This document shows positions 1 to 6,534 of a stretch of DNA of 33,242 bases, piece by piece. The position numbers were made by a program, and so were the translations under genes. A model generated the notes under the pieces. That model was not told the origin of the DNA. It did no database searches and worked only from the letters and a program-made list of their open reading frames with translations. Position 1 is the first letter of the stretch; each line of letters begins with the position of its first letter. This stretch comes from Anaerolineae bacterium. Lineage in GTDB: Bacteria > Chloroflexota > Anaerolineae > B4-G1 > SLSP01. The stretch is taken from positions 1 through 33,242 of the forward strand of contig JAFGSL010000382.1 in the NCBI GenBank assembly GCA_016934645.1, given 5' to 3'.

Positions 1-132
1 GTGTGAACTCCGCGATGGCCACACCTGCTCACTCAATATTCCCAAGAAAAGCCCTACTGTAAATCCTACTACCACGCCGCCTATGATCAGCAGTATGCGC
101 GCTGGTGTCCATATCATCCTTCCTTCATGCAT
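1..132 (-). CDS. Partial membrane protein (N-terminus only)
   Basis: Read leftward from ATG at 132 there is an open frame of 44 codons running off the left edge. It begins MHEGRMIWTPARI and continues into a hydrophobic helix rich in I, G and V (about residues 13-33), so it is a signal-anchor or membrane protein with a short cytoplasmic start. A GAGG ribosome site lies 8 bases before the 132 start. A second in-frame ATG at 117 follows AAGGAAGG too closely to be a good start. The gene points away from everything else in the left end. It could be host DNA beside an integrated phage or the last gene of a circular phage genome. The family is not recognised. Confidence 0.55.
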   Translation of the reverse strand, partial: MHEGRMIWTPARILLIIGGVVVGFTVGLFLGILSEQVWPSRSSH

Positions 133-352
133 AGAGTTCACCTCGTTTCGACTTGTTCCTTTTTCTGATTGTACTCATCTTCCCCCTGTAACACAAAGAA
201 TCCAGAACCTTCGCAAAAATTTAAAGTTGCCCATTTCTCAGAGGGAACACCCTTCTATAATCCATGTACTCTCTACGGAGTTTTTCGCCGGACAATTCTG
301 TCTCGCCAACATCCCATTTTTTGTGCAAATGGCATCACTCCGGATATTTTGC
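133..352. other. Intergenic region, no supported gene
   Basis: This AT-richer stretch separates the leftward membrane gene from the rightward gene at 420. Open frames here lack ribosome sites and have unlike-protein composition. A TATAAT-like hexamer occurs near 255 but has no convincing -35 partner. I see no RNA gene. Confidence 0.4.
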
Positions 353-382
353 TTGACAATTTTGTTTCATTGGTGTTATAAT
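353..382 (+). promoter_or_regulatory. Strong sigma70-type promoter
   Basis: TTGACA at 353-358 and TATAAT at 377-382 are both consensus, with an 18-base spacer. Transcription would start near 389, about 30 bases before the GTG start at 420. This is one of the best housekeeping-type promoters in the window. Confidence 0.8.
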
Positions 383-419
383 GTTGCTTGTATCAAAGAC
401 GTAACCACAAAGGACAAAC

Positions 420-668
420 GTGAAACGATTAACGATTCAAGAGTTGGCAGATTCCGCTGCAATGTCCGTAGATGACGTCCGCGCCACCCTTGTGCATGGA
501 TGGACGGCACGCCTTCTAGCGCTGGCCGGGGGAGTGTCTGGGGCTTATTTTCGTAAGGAGTTAGCTGCCAGACGTGTGCCGGGCACGAAGGTGGGTACGA
601 CCTGGATCATCCCGCGCGAATTTGGCGATGCTTGGCTTCAGAAGCGTGATATTGCGTTTGAGGAGTAG
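420..668 (+). CDS. Small excisionase-like DNA-binding protein
   Basis: 82 residues, starting with GTG at 420 and preceded by AAAGGA. The N-terminus (LTIQELADSAAMSVDDV) reads like a helix-turn-helix. The C-terminal half has a basic helix followed by GTTWIIPREFGDAWL, the strand-and-helix pattern of MerR/excisionase-type winged helices, where a Trp or Arg in a short hairpin precedes a last helix. By family such proteins bend DNA at attachment sites or act as small transcription regulators. It lies about 150 bases from the candidate attachment core at 815-856, which fits an excisionase role, but that is inference. It has its own consensus promoter and a strong hairpin downstream, so it is a single-gene transcription unit. 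A host regulator is the alternative. Confidence 0.55.
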   Translation: MKRLTIQELADSAAMSVDDVRATLVHGWTARLLALAGGVSGAYFRKELAARRVPGTKVGTTWIIPREFGDAWLQKRDIAFEE

Positions 669-702
669 TTTTTTCCGATGTAGTTACCCCTGAAGAAACA
701 AG

Positions 703-732
703 AACGGGGTTATGCTGGAACATAACCCCGTT
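703..732. terminator. Perfect 12-bp hairpin, probable bidirectional terminator
   Basis: Arms at 703-714 and 721-732 pair perfectly around a 6-base loop. There is no T run on the plus side, but on the minus strand the stem is followed by a T-rich stretch (CTTGTTTCTTC). It could end the gene at 420-668 and, more typically, stop leftward transcription coming through the tRNA-like segment. Confidence 0.55.
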
Positions 733-791
733 GTACCTTAACAGACGAATATCTCATCTCGTTTAGCAGACTCTCCTTTCGTCTGTCAAGT

Positions 792-810
792 GGTCCGTTT
801 TGAGCGGACC
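792..810 (-). terminator. Hairpin just after the tRNA-like 3' end
   Basis: GGTCCG (792-797) and CGGACC (805-810) form a 6-bp stem with a 7-base loop, starting 4 bases past the tRNA-like 3' end on the minus strand. The position is typical of a tRNA terminator, but there is no clear T tract, so the call is tentative. Confidence 0.35.
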
Positions 811-814
811 GAAG

Positions 815-856
815 TACCCCCGGCAGGACTTGAACCTGCAACCTTCTGATTCGAAG
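815..856 (-). other. tRNA-Arg(TCG) 3'-half fragment; candidate att core
   Basis: On the minus strand this 42-base piece has the order of the 3' half of a bacterial tRNA-Arg: anticodon loop CTTCGAA (anticodon TCG), 3' anticodon strand TCAGA, variable loop AGGTT, T arm GCAGG-TTCAAGT-CCTGC with all five pairs, acceptor strand CGGGGGT and discriminator A. No CCA is encoded. The matching 5' anticodon strand TCTGA is missing, and the upstream sequence diverges exactly at the anticodon loop. Phages that use tyrosine recombinases commonly integrate in tRNA 3' halves and carry this kind of identity segment, so it is the best candidate attP or attL core. Integrase genes lie 3.4 and 5.7 kb to the right. 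Confidence 0.6.
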
Positions 857-1041
857 GTATTTCTCATCTCTGGTTAACCGCCAACGCTCTTACTTGAGCG
901 TGCACGGGGGTTATAGTGGCACCGGTTCGTTTGGTTTTTGTGACATCGGTTGTAGTGGTTTGTTGGCGTTGGTTTAACTGCGATTTTTGAACTTATCTAT
1001 ATCATTCCTGATATGCTTTTTTCTTGTGTTTTCGACTGATT
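857..1041. other. Non-coding flank of the att candidate, with repeats
   Basis: No gene is seen. Near the core, 886-903 can form a 6-bp hairpin, and 905-911 could pair with the acceptor strand of the tRNA-like piece, so the whole 815-911 segment may be a decayed tRNA. Farther out, GGTTATAGTGG (909-919) and GGTTGTAGTGG (948-958) are imperfect direct repeats, and GTTGGCG occurs in both orientations (879-885 and 962-968). These could be integrase arm sites. Confidence 0.35.
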
Positions 1042-1074
1042 AAAGGCCGTTAAGACTTCTTAACGGCCTTTTTT
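1042..1074. terminator. Intrinsic terminator, 13-bp stem
   Basis: Arms 1042-1054 and 1059-1071 pair perfectly around the loop ACTT, and TTTTTT follows on the plus strand. On the minus strand it contains the TAA stop of the gene at 1060-1308 and is followed by TTTAATC, so it likely ends the leftward operon and may also work rightward. Confidence 0.75.
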
Positions 1075-1308
1075 CGTTGCTACGATCAGGCCCAGGAGAA
1101 GGATGATGAGGAGGGTGGAGGGGAAGCAGCCGATGGAGGTGCGGTTATAGACGCGGTTGTATGCGGCGCGTTTGGGGTTGGTGAGCCAGCCCCAGCCACG
1201 CGGTGCTTTTATACCCATGTTGTGACGCACGTAACGCTTGAGCGACGTGCGCGCGGCGAGGCGCTTTTTGATGGATGGTTTGCGAAAAAGTCCCCTTCTT
1301 CTTGACAT
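1060..1308 (-). CDS. Small basic protein with C-terminal membrane helix
   Basis: 82 residues. The first 55 or so are very basic and end in NPKRAAYNRVYNRTS. That NPKKAxYNxxYNRT-like pattern is one I associate with short proteins of many phages and mobile elements, with no known function. Residues about 60-76 form a hydrophobic helix (STLLIILLLGLIVA) followed by KKGR, so the basic part would face the cytoplasm if the helix spans the membrane. GAGG lies 6 bases before the ATG. It follows the large Ig-like protein gene by 12 bases on the same strand and its stop sits inside the terminator hairpin, so it is the last gene of a leftward operon. A nucleic-acid-binding role is only suggested by charge. 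Confidence 0.75.
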   Translation of the reverse strand: MSRRRGLFRKPSIKKRLAARTSLKRYVRHNMGIKAPRGWGWLTNPKRAAYNRVYNRTSIGCFPSTLLIILLLGLIVATKKGR

Positions 1309-1320
1309 TGTCGTCCTCGT

Positions 1321-2511
1321 TTATTGTGGCGTGAAGCCAGTGCTGGTGTTATATGTCCGCCCGTTATAGGTAATGCTGACGTTGAGCTTGACGTAGTAAC
1401 CAATAGATGCCCCGCCAATACTGCGTTCACATGTCGCGATTCCATCTCCACCGGTTGTACTGGAGCACGTCGGCGAGCTGCTTTTGTAATGCCAGGTGAC
1501 GTACATTGGCGCGCCAGAAACGGGTTGGCTATCGCAAATGAGTTGTCCGCTAACGTAGACGTGTTGGCGTTGATCGGGAAATTCGTCGTTGACCCATGCA
1601 GTGATCTGGCAGGATCCAGCCGGCGCGGTAGTTGGAGCTGCTGTCGGCTGTGGCTGGTCGCTGGTTGGCTTTGCTGTCGGGCGCGCCGGGATTGGAGTTG
1701 GCGGCGATCCGGACCGGATTTTTACAGTTACATCGAGAAGCGCGCTCCCATTTTGTTGTAGTTGGTATGTGCCAATGTAAACTTCTGGGACGCGAGGTGC
1801 TGTGAGTACAATGCTGATCTCGACGATTTCACCAGGTGCGGTTTGCGGTACGTCAATGACAGTTGATACTCCCATTTCCGCACCGACTTTGTATTTTAAG
1901 GTGATGTCTGTCCAAGTGCAGACGCCGGTGTTGCGAATGGCCCACGTTTTGGTAAAAGTTTCTCCTGGATCCAATTGGGTGCCGTCAGGTATTGTGACAT
2001 CGGAGACAAAAGCAGCGTCCCAGCAATTATCCGGTTCAGGCGTCGGGGTGAGGGTTTTTGTCGGGGTATTGGTTGGCGTGGGCGTTTCAGTTGGTGTGGG
2101 TGTTTTGGTTGGTGTGGGTGTGAGAGTAGATGTTGGTGTGGGAATCGGAGTATTAGTAGGTGTATTAGTAGGGTGAGGGGTATAAGTAGGAAGAACGCCG
2201 GCCTGGCGCAATCCATTGTCTATTTCCAGATAAAGTATGCTTCCACCACAGCAGAGTCCAATGACAGCGAACAGGGCAACGATAATGTTGGTGTGAATAC
2301 CACCTCGGATAGGGATGGTAAATTTGATGTTCCAAAGACGGCGTAGTCCCTCCATGAGGAGTTTGGTGATAGCTACGAGACCCTTCCACAGCAATTTGAT
2401 GATTGCTATGGTAGCTTTTATAATCAACCCAGCAAGTGCAAAGATGGCTACGATGAGGGCGGTTACGATATTGCCAGATCCTGATGACGATCTCCGACGA
2501 CGTTTTGCCAT
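1321..2511 (-). CDS. Membrane-anchored Thr/Pro protein with NBR1-like Ig domain
   Basis: 396 residues. A basic N-terminus (KRRRR) precedes hydrophobic segments at about 14-52 and 74-96. A Thr-Pro linker follows (about 109-159, TPTPT repeats), then an Ig-like domain (about 162-265) with CW at its start, a PGETFTKTWAIRNTG segment and CTW, which is the pattern of the NBR1-type (FW) Ig-like domain. A second Pro/Thr linker leads to a C-terminal beta-rich domain with Cys pairs (about 300-396). The domains after the helices are probably outside the membrane. The C-terminal domain ends in repeated aromatic strands. This architecture is frequent in Chloroflexota surface proteins. Here it sits between the repressor and the att candidate, the usual place for lysogenic-conversion genes, so a surface role in the lysogen is an inference. 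Confidence 0.75.
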   Translation of the reverse strand: MAKRRRRSSSGSGNIVTALIVAIFALAGLIIKATIAIIKLLWKGLVAITKLLMEGLRRLWNIKFTIPIRGGIHTNIIVALFAVIGLCCGGSILYLEIDNGLRQAGVLPTYTPHPTNTPTNTPIPTPTSTLTPTPTKTPTPTETPTPTNTPTKTLTPTPEPDNCWDAAFVSDVTIPDGTQLDPGETFTKTWAIRNTGVCTWTDITLKYKVGAEMGVSTVIDVPQTAPGEIVEISIVLTAPRVPEVYIGTYQLQQNGSALLDVTVKIRSGSPPTPIPARPTAKPTSDQPQPTAAPTTAPAGSCQITAWVNDEFPDQRQHVYVSGQLICDSQPVSGAPMYVTWHYKSSSPTCSSTTGGDGIATCERSIGGASIGYYVKLNVSITYNGRTYNTSTGFTPQ

Positions 2512-2624
2512 TGTCCATTGCCTTGTGTTAAGAACTGGTTACAGCGGGTTAATGCAAATGCGTTTCAAAACTGTTTCGCTTATAGTTGAGACGTGCCGGA
2601 ACCCCTACCCGGCGCAGGAGGGCG

Positions 2625-3074
2625 CTATGTTGAGGTTTTTGGATCAGGTGTTAACGTTGGCGGAGGTGGCGTGGCATCGCGGGTGTTGGTGTCATCTTCT
2701 TTGTTGGTTGCGGCGTGGGAGCTGCCACGATTGCCGCCAGTCGCGGATTGAAACCGAACAAACTCGCGCACGGCGCGTAGCTGCTCGTGATCCATCGTTC
2801 GCAGGTAACTCCAAATCTCGCGCAGAGTAGGATTCTCAGTATCATTGGGCTTAGGAGCGATAACCCCAGCGATTCTCATTAAGTCTTCTGGGGCTATGTG
2901 GAATGCCTTCGCTATTGCGATGCAAAAGTCTGCAGATGGGTCACTTTCCTCGTTTATAACTTTATTCACCCATGTATGAGAGATGTTGGCTCTTCTGGCC
3001 AATTCTCTCATTGACCACCCCTCTTGTTGTAATCTTTGTGTCAGCCAGGTGGAAAGATTTGTTGCCATAATCAT
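2625..3074 (-). CDS. CI-like XRE-family repressor
   Basis: 149 residues. An XRE helix-turn-helix occupies about residues 7-66 (LAQ-like segment MRELARRANISHTWVNKVIN), followed by a short helical part and a Pro/Thr-rich acidic tail without a visible LexA/CI peptidase domain (no Ser-Lys dyad pattern). It is transcribed away from the rightward early operon across a 135-base switch with repeated inverted operators, the classic place of a lysogeny repressor. The start at 3074 has GAGG nine bases upstream; ATG at 3068 is an alternative. Lack of a self-cleaving domain suggests induction by another route, such as an antirepressor, but that is inferred. Confidence 0.8.
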   Translation of the reverse strand: MIMATNLSTWLTQRLQQEGWSMRELARRANISHTWVNKVINEESDPSADFCIAIAKAFHIAPEDLMRIAGVIAPKPNDTENPTLREIWSYLRTMDHEQLRAVREFVRFQSATGGNRGSSHAATNKEDDTNTRDATPPPPTLTPDPKTST

Positions 3075-3102
3075 ATTTTAACGCCTCGCGTGGAAATTTT
3101 TC

Positions 3103-3116
3103 TTCCAATTGTGGAA
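3103..3116. promoter_or_regulatory. Operator 1 (TTCCA-N4-TGGAA)
   Basis: The inverted repeat TTCCAATTGTGGAA lies between the repressor start and the rightward -35 box, with the same half-sites as 3165-3178. It is a probable binding site for the XRE repressor and would overlap the leftward promoter zone. Confidence 0.6.
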
Positions 3117-3123
3117 TTGGGTA

Positions 3124-3152
3124 TTGACAAGTGGCAATAATGCGCCTATACT
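3124..3152 (+). promoter_or_regulatory. Early rightward promoter
   Basis: TTGACA at 3124-3129 and TATACT at 3147-3152 are separated by the optimal 17 bases. It drives the ribbon-helix-helix gene at 3210 and probably the long rightward operon. It is bracketed by the two inverted-repeat operators, so repressor binding would block it. Confidence 0.8.
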
Positions 3153-3164
3153 GGAAACATTAGA

Positions 3165-3178
3165 TTCCAATAGTGGAA
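3165..3178. promoter_or_regulatory. Operator 2 (TTCCA-N4-TGGAA) with flanking half-sites
   Basis: TTCCAATAGTGGAA sits just downstream of the rightward -10 box. Extra half-sites TGGAA at 3152-3156 and TTCCA at 3186-3190 extend the array, so several repressor or Cro-like dimers could bind side by side around the start of transcription. Confidence 0.6.
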
Positions 3179-3209
3179 TTTCTAATTCCATTTCGATTAG
3201 GAGCATACT

Positions 3210-3416
3210 ATGGCCAGTAAGGTGAAACTCAGCATAGTCTTGACCGACGATCAGATCGCAGCAATTGATGCGCAAGCCGATCTCGAGCAACGTAGCCGCA
3301 GCTCAATGCTGCGGCGTTTGGTTGACATCGGGATGCGCGCGATCGAGCGCGAGGCGAAGCCGTCACTAACCGACGTCTTGGTCGGATCGCAGCGTTATGC
3401 GCCGGAGGTGAAGTGA
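3210..3416 (+). CDS. Ribbon-helix-helix (CopG-like) regulator
   Basis: 68 residues with the ribbon-helix-helix layout: a strand (KLSIVLTDDQ) at about residues 5-14, a first helix (IAAIDAQADLEQ), a turn at RSRS and a second helix (SSMLRRLVDIGMRAIE). This fold binds DNA as dimers through the paired strands. TAGGAG lies about 9 bases before the ATG. As first gene of the rightward operon, directly facing the repressor across shared operators, it is placed like a Cro or Arc-type early regulator. Which operator it binds cannot be told from sequence. Confidence 0.8.
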   Translation: MASKVKLSIVLTDDQIAAIDAQADLEQRSRSSMLRRLVDIGMRAIEREAKPSLTDVLVGSQRYAPEVK

Positions 3417-3664
3417 TGGCGCGCGAGCAGAGCGCGTTCGTGGCGCGGATGCGCGAGATCGGAAGCCGTTTGGTGCGCAGCGTTCTCCCGCCGCTGCCGG
3501 AAGATCGCACGCCAGCTGGGCGTTTGGCGGGGAAGCGCCGCCCGCGGATGACGTTGGCCCGCGGGCGATGGATCCCGCCGAGAGAGCGCGTCAAAAAGGA
3601 AACCCCTTTGTTGCCGATCGCGCCGCATAAGCTATGGAGGTCGCGCCGATGGGTTGCGAAATGA
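3416..3664 (+). CDS. Small basic hypothetical protein
   Basis: 82 residues counted from ATG at 3416, which overlaps the stop of the ribbon-helix-helix gene (GTGATG), so the two are probably translationally coupled. It is Arg- and Pro-rich without Cys or hydrophobic helices, and no family is recognised. It overlaps the next gene by 16 bases. The rich Arg content might reflect nucleic-acid contact or simply GC-rich sequence. Confidence 0.5.
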   Translation: MAREQSAFVARMREIGSRLVRSVLPPLPEDRTPAGRLAGKRRPRMTLARGRWIPPRERVKKETPLLPIAPHKLWRSRRWVAK

Positions 3665-4179
3665 TCCGTTCGGCCCTCGAGGTCTACGGGCCGCAGTGGT
3701 GGCGGGTGGACTTGCTGCAAGCACGCGAGGACGTGCGCGCGGGGTTGTTCAACCGCGATCCGTGGCGCGCTGAGGCGCAGAGTGATCTCGTGACACGGAT
3801 GCAGGCGCGCGAGGCGAAGCCCGACCGCTTTGTGTTGCTCGTGGCGATGGGGTTTTTGGCCGGGGAGATGATCGGGCGCTATGGTGGAGATTTGCGACCG
3901 GGAGAGTTGTGCCTGGGCCAGGTGGCCGAGTTCGTGGATGGCAGGAAGAAGGTTCCCGGTAACGGCCGCGAGTCAGAGGAGTATTTGCGGGCGGCGTTTG
4001 GGGGCCTGGCCGGGACGTGCGGCGAGACGCCGGCGTCGCTTTTCAATGTATGGGGCGTTGACATCGAGGAGTATTTGACGGTCCCGTTCCGGCGATGGGT
4101 GTCGTCGCCGCTGGAAACAGAAAGAGGAGCTGTTGGCTCAGCTCCTCTTTCACCAAACCGAGGACACGGGTTGGTATAA
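3649..4179 (+). CDS. Hypothetical protein
   Basis: 176 residues from ATG at 3649, chosen because GGAGG ends 8 bases upstream; ATG at 3634 lies inside that site. The protein is helical and moderately acidic, with an aromatic start (YGPQWWRVDLLQAREDVRAG) and no recognised domain. The last 20 or so residues are encoded across the hairpin at 4120-4151, so its natural C-terminus or a later trimming of the frame is uncertain. It closes the first early segment before the integrase. Confidence 0.55.
   Translation: MGCEMIRSALEVYGPQWWRVDLLQAREDVRAGLFNRDPWRAEAQSDLVTRMQAREAKPDRFVLLVAMGFLAGEMIGRYGGDLRPGELCLGQVAEFVDGRKKVPGNGRESEEYLRAAFGGLAGTCGETPASLFNVWGVDIEEYLTVPFRRWVSSPLETERGAVGSAPLSPNRGHGLV
4120..4151 (+). 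terminator. 13-bp hairpin at the end of the first early segment
   Basis: Arms 4120-4132 and 4139-4151 pair perfectly around TTGGCT. The 3' arm ends in CTCTTTC rather than a clean T run. It lies within the final codons of the 3649 gene and may attenuate transcription into the integrase. Confidence 0.5.
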
Positions 4180-4223
4180 CTCTATTATACAGGCATCCAA
4201 AGTTTTGCAAACAGGAGGACACG

Positions 4224-5225
4224 ATGGTAAGCACACAGGTTACTCAGAACATTCAGCAGTGGGTTGTGGCAGATCCGGTGGAGGCGTTTTTGACGCATCT
4301 GCAGAACACGGACAAGAGCCGGGCGACGGTACGGGTCTATCGCATCGGGTTGAGCGTTTTCCGCGAGTGGTTCGAAGAAAACACAGGGAATGCCTTCGAA
4401 GCCGTCGTGGTGACGCCGCTCGACGTGGTGATGTATCGCGACTGGTTACGGGATACGCGCAAACTGGCCCCGACGACGGTCAATACGTACCTGGCCGGGC
4501 TGCGCGCTTTTTTGTCTTATTCGCTGCGCGAGGGCCTGGTGAACGTGAACGCGGCCAAGGACGTGAGCGGCGTGCGCGTCGATGATCCGGTGCCGCAGTG
4601 GTTGGGCCGCCAGGAACAGTACCAGCTCCTACGCACGTGCGAGAACCTGGTGCAGTTGGGCGATCTGCGCGCCAAGAAGTACCCGGGAGACGCCGGCGCC
4701 GTATGGCCGAAGCGTGACCGGGCGTTAGTGCGGCTGATGCTGGCCGCGGGGCTGCGCCGCGCCGAAGTGTGCGCGCTGGACGTCGAGGACGTGATCATCA
4801 ACGAGCGCTCCGGGTGGGTGGCGGTGCGCAACGGCAAGGGCGGCAAGGCGCGCCGGGTGCCGATCAATAGCGACGCCCGCAAGGCGCTGTCATCGTGGCT
4901 GGAGGTGCACCCGCTGAAGCGCGCCGATGGGACGTTTACCATGGGCACGGCGCTGTTCATTTCCCAGAAAGGCAACCGGCGCTTGAACAAGCGCAGCCTG
5001 GCCGACCGCATCGCGGTGATCGCCGAGCGCGCCAACGTGGCCGGGGTGCACCCGCACACGCTGCGCCACACGTGCGCAAAGAATTTGATTGACGCTCACG
5101 AGGGCATCGAGAAGGTTTCCAAGATACTGGGGCACAGCAAGCTGGAGACGACGTTGATCTACACGCAGCCGTCGGACGCGGACCTGCTGCGGGCCGTCGA
5201 GAAGACGGTATGGGAGAGGAACTAA
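4224..5225 (+). CDS. Tyrosine recombinase / phage integrase (first copy)
   Basis: 333 residues from ATG 4224 with AGGAGG five bases upstream. An N-terminal core-binding SAM-like domain (about 17-105) precedes the catalytic domain (about 125-330). The catalytic set is complete: R178 in AAGLRRAEV, a Lys in the hairpin NGKGGKAR (205/208), H278-x-x-R281 in HTLRH, H304 in LGHSK and the nucleophile Y313 in LIYTQ. The size and layout match XerC/D-type phage integrases rather than the larger lambda type with an arm-binding domain. It should cut and rejoin DNA at attP/attB through a 3'-phosphotyrosine. It stops four bases into the next gene (TAATG). A second complete recombinase lies 1.3 kb downstream. 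Confidence 0.93.
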   Translation: MVSTQVTQNIQQWVVADPVEAFLTHLQNTDKSRATVRVYRIGLSVFREWFEENTGNAFEAVVVTPLDVVMYRDWLRDTRKLAPTTVNTYLAGLRAFLSYSLREGLVNVNAAKDVSGVRVDDPVPQWLGRQEQYQLLRTCENLVQLGDLRAKKYPGDAGAVWPKRDRALVRLMLAAGLRRAEVCALDVEDVIINERSGWVAVRNGKGGKARRVPINSDARKALSSWLEVHPLKRADGTFTMGTALFISQKGNRRLNKRSLADRIAVIAERANVAGVHPHTLRHTCAKNLIDAHEGIEKVSKILGHSKLETTLIYTQPSDADLLRAVEKTVWERN

Positions 5226-5743
5226 TGGGCGAGCGCAAGAAATCTCTCCCACATTTTAGCCAACGAACGCGCTACGTGCTGTTGGATAACGCGAGGCGGC
5301 GCAACCGGTGCGAGATGAACCGGTACCGGGTGACGGGGTGGGTGAGGGTGCCGGGTATAGATGGCGAATCTTCTCTCTGGCACGAGACGGACATGACGCT
5401 GCTGGGGCCCTTCTTCGATGAGACCCTTGCGGGGATTGAGCGCAACATTGCTTACACGATCTCCCAGGTAGAACACGCCCTGAATTGCGAGTTTAGCACC
5501 TGGGCCTGGGTGATCGGGCCGATCGTACACCGAATGCCAGATGACACCGGGACGCGCTGGCGCCGGTGCGGCGAGTGCGGGACGCCGATCCTGGTCAATG
5601 TGGGATCGGAGGATGACGCCGCTCCAGAGGTCTATTGCGGCAAATGTGGGTTTGGGGAAGGTTTTCGCGTAGTGCTAGAGGCGAATCCCCACGACATGGG
5701 CGTCGCGGCGCAGTGCGACACAGCGGGTGCATTACGCGCGTAA
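5225..5743 (+). CDS. Hypothetical zinc-ribbon protein
   Basis: 172 residues starting at ATG 5225, which overlaps the integrase stop (TAATG), so translation is probably coupled. C115-x2-C118 and C138-x2-C141 (CGEC, CGKC) form a zinc-ribbon pair. The N-terminal part is basic and the middle is rich in Trp and Tyr. No family is recognised. The stop codon lies inside the palindrome ATTACGCGCGTAAT at 5731-5744. Its position behind the integrase suggests an accessory role in recombination or regulation, but nothing in the sequence proves this. Confidence 0.65.
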   Translation: MGERKKSLPHFSQRTRYVLLDNARRRNRCEMNRYRVTGWVRVPGIDGESSLWHETDMTLLGPFFDETLAGIERNIAYTISQVEHALNCEFSTWAWVIGPIVHRMPDDTGTRWRRCGECGTPILVNVGSEDDAAPEVYCGKCGFGEGFRVVLEANPHDMGVAAQCDTAGALRA

Positions 5744-5744
5744 T
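5731..5744. repeat. Dispersed palindrome ATTACGCGCGTAAT, copy 1 (exact)
   Basis: A perfect 14-base palindrome at the stop codon of the zinc-ribbon gene. Exact copies recur at 18339 and 31428 and near copies at 10711, 21775 and 27439. See the finding on a possible ParB or regulator site. Confidence 0.6.
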
Positions 5745-5793
5745 CAGGCTCAAAAGAGCGTAAGTCGAGGATGGTAAAGTGATGGTAGTTTTG

Positions 5794-5866
5794 GCTCGGG
5801 TGGCGCAATCGGCAGCGCAGGCGCATCGTAAGCGCCGGGGTGCGGGTTCAAATCCTGCCCCGAGCT
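5794..5866 (+). tRNA. tRNA-Thr (anticodon CGT)
   Basis: A full cloverleaf of 73 bases: acceptor GCTCGGG/CCCGAGC (all seven pairs), TG at 8-9, D stem GCGC/GCGC, anticodon stem GGCGC/GCGCC with loop ATCGTAA giving anticodon CGT for the ACG codon, variable loop GGGGT, T arm GCGGG-TTCAAAT-CCTGC with one G-T pair, and discriminator T. CCA is not encoded. TTTTT follows directly and can act as terminator. It lies between the two recombinase genes on the coding strand, so it may be phage-borne and supply a tRNA for a codon common in this DNA. Confidence 0.92.
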
Positions 5867-6045
5867 TTTTCCTCTCTGCTGTTGCACGTGACGAACGCTT
5901 GGACCGTGCCCCACTCAGTGGCTCGACGGCAGCGGTGGACCTCCTTGTGCATCCGGGGCGGCATTCGGGCGCAGCCGCCCCGGTAAGCACGGGCTATGTT
6001 AAGGTGCAAATTTCAGATTCTATTTTAGGGGGACACGGAACGGTT
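5867..6045 (+). other. Non-coding stretch with a GC hairpin
   Basis: No gene with a ribosome site is visible between the tRNA and the membrane protein. Arms at 5953-5962 and 5974-5983 form a perfect 10-bp GC-rich stem with an 11-base loop and no T run, so it looks like a structured leader rather than an intrinsic terminator. Confidence 0.4.
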
Positions 6046-6534
6046 ATGGCGTTTTTTGCAGATTGGGGATTGATTGGGCGCTGTTTACTGGCGGTTTTGT
6101 GGGGCGTGGGCCTGGCGGCGTTTTTACAGTTCAGTCGTTGGGGACGGTATCTGGTCGAAGAGCGCACGTGGATGACGGTCGTCGCCGGTGTGGGTGTGGA
6201 TATGGCATTGGCCATCAACGGCGATTGGTCCACGTGCGCTTTGATTTTCACGTGTAGTTCGGTGGGAATCATCGTCCGGTCGTTGTTCAACGAGAGCCGG
6301 CATATGCCGGATATGGCAGCTTACCGGACGAAGTGGGCGATGGAAGATGTCATAGACTTAAGCGGCGACATGATCGGTGGATTAGAGACGGCGTTGCGTT
6401 CCGACTCGCTGGCGACGTGCCAGGCAGAGGTCAGTGAGACGTTGGCGACGGCCCACCGGGTGCAGCGCATTATGACGACCACGCGCTATGGCGACCCTGA
6501 GCCGCCGGCGCGCCGGAGGGGGAATGGTCGCTGA
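6046..6534 (+). CDS. Three-helix membrane protein, hypothetical
   Basis: 162 residues from ATG 6046. Hydrophobic segments at about 8-30 (LIGRCLLAVLWGVGLAAFLQ), 43-57 (WMTVVAGVGVDMALA) and 62-82 suggest three membrane passes, followed by a charged helical C-terminus of about 75 residues probably in the cytoplasm. A GGGGG tract lies 13 bases upstream, which is far for a ribosome site, so the start is not certain. It overlaps the second recombinase by 11 bases. No family is recognised. Small multi-pass proteins next to integrases are often superinfection-exclusion or transfer-type membrane proteins, but this is only a possibility. Confidence 0.6.
   Translation: MAFFADWGLIGRCLLAVLWGVGLAAFLQFSRWGRYLVEERTWMTVVAGVGVDMALAINGDWSTCALIFTCSSVGIIVRSLFNESRHMPDMAAYRTKWAMEDVIDLSGDMIGGLETALRSDSLATCQAEVSETLATAHRVQRIMTTTRYGDPEPPARRRGNGR

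Noticed and set aside
83..475. Plus-strand open frame across the left intergenic region
   Set aside because: No ribosome site, odd composition, and it overlaps the better minus-strand gene and the promoter of the 420 gene.
815..911. Type II tRNA or selenocysteine tRNA with long variable arm
   Set aside because: A 97-base fold with long extra arm can be drawn, but the loop has G where T33 should be, no TCA anticodon, and no GG in the D loop. The 3' half matches tRNA-Arg order better.
1324..2830. Several plus-strand frames antisense to the Ig/Thr-Pro protein and repressor
   Set aside because: They mirror the repetitive Thr-Pro codons of the real minus-strand genes and lack ribosome sites.
5779..6534. 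Long frame starting in the tRNA-Thr gene
   Set aside because: Its first 80 codons cover the tRNA and a hairpin region. The protein-like part starts at 6046.
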